Shown piece after piece: positions 60,306 to 64,000 of a stretch of DNA of 64,000 nt; the first letter of the stretch is position 1, and the number at the start of each line of letters is the position of its first letter. Made by a program: the position numbers and the translations under genes. Source of the DNA: Diospyros lotus (taxonomy: Eukaryota; Streptophyta; Magnoliopsida; Ericales; Ebenaceae); contig NC_068344.1 of the NCBI RefSeq assembly GCF_014633365.1, positions 33,230,670 through 33,294,669 of the forward strand, in the 5' to 3' direction. The notes below the pieces were generated by a model that was not told where the DNA came from, did not search any database, and saw only the letters and a program-made list of their open reading frames with translations.

Positions 60306-61170
60306 ATACTTAAATACTCAAAAAATGAGTTTTTGGTGTATTTATAGGTATTTTAACTACTTTTCTAACGGTCAAAAATCTGATAGTTATAGCAGAAAAA
60401 CTTAATAGAACTTAAAATTGATATGTGCACCCAAATACTCAAGAGGATTTGTAGATCACCTGGCGAGAAGGTTTGAAACTTGATGGAGATTTAGGATTCA
60501 AGACATAGGAGATGCAACTAGTTTGATATATTCATCTTAAGTTACATGTGTTATAAAACTATTATATAAATTAATTTAAAATATATTTAAAAATATTTTT
60601 AATAGAAAATAATATTTTTGATAATACACATGATATAAAAAATATTTAATAAATTAATATTAAAAATATATTTAAAAAACTATTTTTAATAAAAAATATT
60701 ATTTTTGATAATACATGTGCTATGAAAAAAATATTTTATAAATTAATAAAAAAATAATTCAATACTATAATTAATATATTTAAAAAAATACTCTTTTTAT
60801 TAATTACCAAAAATACTATAATTTGACAATCATCTCTAATAATAATAAAAAAAAAAGAACCCTCAAAATAGTAAAAAAAATAAAATATAAATTTCATATT
60901 CGTAGCATTTTTCTTTCAAAAAGTTGTAAGGAAAAAAAGAAAAATGTGTCCGTGTGTGTGTCAATGAGAGTCAATTGTATTTTCATTCATTGATCCATAG
61001 GTTAAAGGGATGAATGAAAAGGAGTCAGCTTTTTAAATAGGTTTAGTTGCCAAAGCTGCTGCTGCTGCTGCTGCTTCAGTTCTTTCTTTCTTGAATAGCC
61101 CCCAATATTCTTCTCGGGATTGCTGCCTCTGAACCGAGCCCCCCCCCCCCCCCCCCCCCCCTTCTCTCAC
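60306..61170. other. AT-rich stretch ahead of MIR396
   Basis: No gene seen. (GCT)n lies at about 61047-61066 and a run of about 20 C at 61140-61160, just upstream of the MIR396 TATA box. This part probably belongs to the promoter. Confidence 0.45.
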
Positions 61171-61181
61171 CCCGGCTTCCC

Positions 61182-61188
61182 TTTATAA
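61182..61188 (+). promoter_or_regulatory. Probable TATA box of MIR396
   Basis: CTTTATAACC lies about 30 bases above a CT-rich leader (CTCTCTCTC) that could hold the transcription start near 61215. The miRNA hairpin begins about 115 bases further. Confidence 0.5.
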
Positions 61189-61273
61189 CCCCCCCACTCG
61201 TCTCCCTCTCTCTATCCGCATATCTCTCGCTCTCTCTCTCCCTCAAACTTTCTCTGTTAGGGTTCCATCTTCC

Positions 61274-61318
61274 ATGGCTCCTCCGCCGGGAAAGATTTCA
61301 GAACCACTTCTTCTCTAA
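61274..61318 (+). CDS. Short ORF in the MIR396 leader (possible miPEP)
   Basis: The first ATG after the likely transcription start opens a 14-codon frame, MAPPPGKISEPLLL, ending TAA 20 bases before the mature miRNA. Some plant pri-miRNAs encode small regulatory peptides from such first ORFs. Nothing here proves translation. The Pro-rich start and position are the only evidence. Confidence 0.3.
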   Translation: MAPPPGKISEPLLL

Positions 61319-61329
61319 GACGGCCCTCT

Positions 61330-61433
61330 TTGTATTCTTCCACAGGCTTTCTTGAACTGCATCTTCCAGATCCGGGCGGCCGCCGCCCGATCCCGCTGCT
61401 GCGATTCAAGAAAGCTGTGGAATAATACAGACC
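61330..61433 (+). ncRNA. MIR396: MIR396 precursor hairpin
   Basis: The 5' arm at 61338-61359 contains TCCACAGGCTTTCTTGAACTG, a known miR396 form with an extra G. The 3' arm at 61403-61424 (ATTCAAGAAAGCTGTGGAAT) pairs with it, leaving that G bulged and one C-A mismatch. The stem continues outward (TGTATT with AATACA) and inward (GGGCGG with CCGCCC) around a small loop. miR396 guides cleavage of GRF transcription-factor mRNAs and so limits cell proliferation. The minus strand could also fold, but its arm departs from miR396 at the 3' end, and the promoter signals favour the plus strand. Confidence 0.88.
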
Positions 61434-62139
61434 ACGGGGGTCAAAAAGTTTCAAGATCCAGTCCGCTTAATGCTATTTTTTCAATGGCATGCGCTCTTTG
61501 ACCTGTTAAATTTTCTGTCTTTCCACTACTTCAATTCTCTTTCTTTTTCGCTGTTGCATGGATCATCTGATTTTTCTCTTAATATTTTGTTTCTTTTTGT
61601 GATTGATCTTTCAGCGGTGGATTCAGGCCGGGCGAACCAGATCTCTCTACCCTAGGGTTTCCTGCGTGTTTTCTCGGGAAAATCAGAGAAAATTCAGTTC
61701 CTGACATTTCTGGATCGGTTGGAGGGGAGAGCGAGAAAAGGGAAACGAAACCCATATCGCTGCGATATATTTGTCCCCAATTTGGGTTGGTTTCTGAGTT
61801 AATTCGATCGTTTTGTCGATCAGTTTACATTCAGTACTTTTCTTGGCATGGCCGTGTGTCGATGATGATATTTAATTAATGGCCGTGAGTCTGTTTTGTG
61901 GCTTGTTTGAGTGGTTATTCTTTCGCTTTCTGAGTTAAACGCTTTGGATTTGTTTCTTAATTGCCCATAGACAAAGCCAAGAATGATGACAGTAAAGTAC
62001 TCAGAGGGAGCCACTCTTCCATGGAGAAACATCCTTGTGAGGTTTAGGTGAAATGCAAATCAATGTGTTGCTTCCAGTTTGGTGAAATTATTAGGTAAAA
62101 GAAGAACAAGAAGAATAAGAAGAAGCAGAAGCCTTAACC

Positions 62140-64000
62140 CATGGAATATATTCAATTTTCACTGTACCATCCATCAAATTAACCATTAATGCTTAATTCA
62201 CCATCCCTTAATTATTAGCCCTAAAACTGAAGTAAAAAAGAACCCAAAAAATCAATCGCTTTGGGCAAAAGCTCCCACTTTTATCATTATTTTTGGGCTA
62301 ATTAAAGTTCCATCTTTTTTTTTTTTTAATTATGTGGTGGCATGGTAAAAATAAAACTTTTGCATTGAAATAATAAATAAATCCCTGCTATTAAGGAAAT
62401 TAAGAATCTAATCGAGAAAACAATTCATAACTATCTATCTATCTATATATATTATACATATATAGGAAATTGGTGTAACTATATAAAACTTTTATACATA
62501 ATATATAATTTTATTTCTTTCCCTCATAAATACAAGTCAATACGATAGTTTATTGAAAACCCATGAAGAAATACATTGTGGGATTTTTTTTTTCTTTTTT
62601 CCAATTTCAGTGGAGCAATGCATTATTAATTTAAGACTCTAATTATAAAAAATAACTCAGAATTTGTATAGATGTGATAGTGAGAAGGACCAGTAGTGAA
62701 TTACCAAAATGGGCACCAAGAGATGGAAAAAAGAGATTAACTAGGTGGTATAGCACACAACGAAAGAGAAAGGACAGCCACAAAGCAACCCTAATTAGAG
62801 CTCAAAATTGCAATTATTAACTGACCCCTATGCATTAAATAATTAAATCCGACGAGATGATGATCAGACTCTACAAGTTCATAAATGGCATTGGCCTTCA
62901 GCCTAGTACTGAACCAACTGTCTCACCTACCTCCCCATTTCCTCGTGAACTAGAAAACAAACTGATATTTTTATAACAATTTCATACAAAAATATCGTCA
63001 CCTCCCAAAGTTATAAAATAATAGCATTTTTATAATTATAAGTCACTTAATGAATTTTTGTCTTCTGAAAATATATGAACACTAAGTTGTATTTTTTCTA
63101 AAATTTAGATTTGCATCTTTTTACCAAATACCTAAATTTTTTAAGATCAATCCAATCGACTCACAATTTTACCCCGATTAAAAAGCAACCGGGGACAAAA
63201 TTAATTAATTTTGCCATTGTCCGCCAACCCAGTGATGAACTGATTGGGTCAGCCCAAAATAATGTGTTTCAGCAAAAAAGAAAGAATTATAGAATGATGT
63301 GACACTACAATATTTTTGTACGCTCTCTCTTTTTTAACATTAAATATATATATATATATAGGGTTTTTAACATGAAAATGGTCCCGTTATGAAAAGGTAA
63401 GAATAAGATTGCGTATATAAATCATTTTACCAAATCCTCAGGACGAAAAAATCTAGTGCATAATTACAAAGAACAACAAAGAATGTATGGGTCCTAAATA
63501 ACAAGTCGCATTATTTTATGTAGAAAATACAGTATTGACTTTGTTGTTTAATGATCATTACAGAATTAAAAATCAAGAGGATGATAATATATACTGGCAC
63601 TACATTTCAATAGAGATAGATGATAATGGGTTATATAAACAAAGTGGAAAGTATGGGGCACACTACTAGTAATTGGAAAAGGGGGAGGACAAAGTTTTGG
63701 GTTAAATCAAATGGACAAACCCATTCCAACTGTGTCGGGCATGTGGGTTTGTGGGTAGATTTCAGTGATATACTGACAAAAGAGTACATGAATCTCCATG
63801 CAATTGTCTCTTGCCCAGTACACGTACACAACTTTTCCTCATTCTGCACTTGTCTTGGCTTCAATCTCAAGTACTCCCTTTTACCTATCAATCACTGCAT
63901 TTTCAGCTTCTTTCCCTCATTCTCTTTCACCATCGCTCTTGTTTTTCTTCCTCCCTCTCTTTTTACCTTTCAATATCGCTGGGTTTCTCAACCATTTTCC
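62140..64000. other. AT-rich tail of the window
   Basis: No supported gene. Short microsatellites occur near 62440 (CTAT) and 63345 (TA). The last 100 bases are pyrimidine-rich on the plus strand and might be the leader of a gene that begins beyond the window. Confidence 0.4.

Noticed and set aside
61257..61454. Minus-strand frame and minus-strand hairpin at MIR396
   Set aside because: The promoter-like TATA and CT-rich leader are on the plus strand, and only the plus 5' arm is an exact known miR396 form.

Overview
This is nuclear DNA of a flowering plant. It is AT-rich, has spliced genes with GT-AG introns, and carries many plant transposons: Ty1-copia, Cassandra and other small LTR elements, hAT, CACTA and Harbinger-like. 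The receptor-like-protein family, the SLEEPER gene and the sequence style suggest a eudicot or other non-grass angiosperm. I cannot name the species. Only four loci look like functional genes: (1) the 5' part of a leucine-rich-repeat receptor-like protein (RLP) on the minus strand at the left edge; (2) a complete seven-coding-exon gene for the SNAP43/SNAPC1 subunit of the snRNA-activating complex, minus strand, CDS 11778-20004, with 5' non-coding exons up to about 24.1 kb; (3) a single-coding-exon domesticated hAT transposase gene of the SLEEPER family, minus strand, 25120-27135, with a 5' exon near 29.7 kb; (4) a MIR396 microRNA locus, plus strand, hairpin 61330-61433.

Layout. 1-11.6 kb: RLP1 start, duplicated RLP flanks, a retrotransposon-like remnant with a 510-bp tandem duplication, and a decayed RLP2. 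11.6-24.1 kb: SNAPC1, whose introns hold an LTR element of TRIM type with a hAT-like element nested in it, a second hAT-like element, long homopolymer tracts and an antisense RLP tail. 24.1-30 kb: the SLEEPER gene. 31.4-46.2 kb: a graveyard of plus-strand RLP fragments. One of these is split by a 6.1-kb Ty1-copia element whose polyprotein frame carries five nonsense codons and no frameshift; a hAT MITE lies beside it. 45.6-50.1 kb: a second copy of the RLP-tail plus SNAPC1-5'-exon segment seen at 21.6-23.6 kb. 51.3-57.1 kb: a CACTA element nested in a Harbinger-like element, then a small Harbinger-type MITE. 57.6-58.7 kb: a tandem array of about 100-bp units broken by a Cassandra element whose LTRs carry 5S rRNA sequence. 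59-64 kb: a SINE-like unit, a dispersed repeat, MIR396 and a quiet AT-rich tail.

How the parts relate. The SNAPC1 product would act at snRNA-type promoters in the nucleus. RLPs are cell-surface receptors, usually of immunity or development. miR396 normally restrains GRF growth regulators. There is no operon-like logic. The main story is a tandem RLP cluster that expanded, shed pseudogenes, dragged the first SNAPC1 exons into a duplication, and was then colonised by transposons, many datable by nesting and target-site duplications. All calls rest on reading the sequence by eye; no database search was possible.
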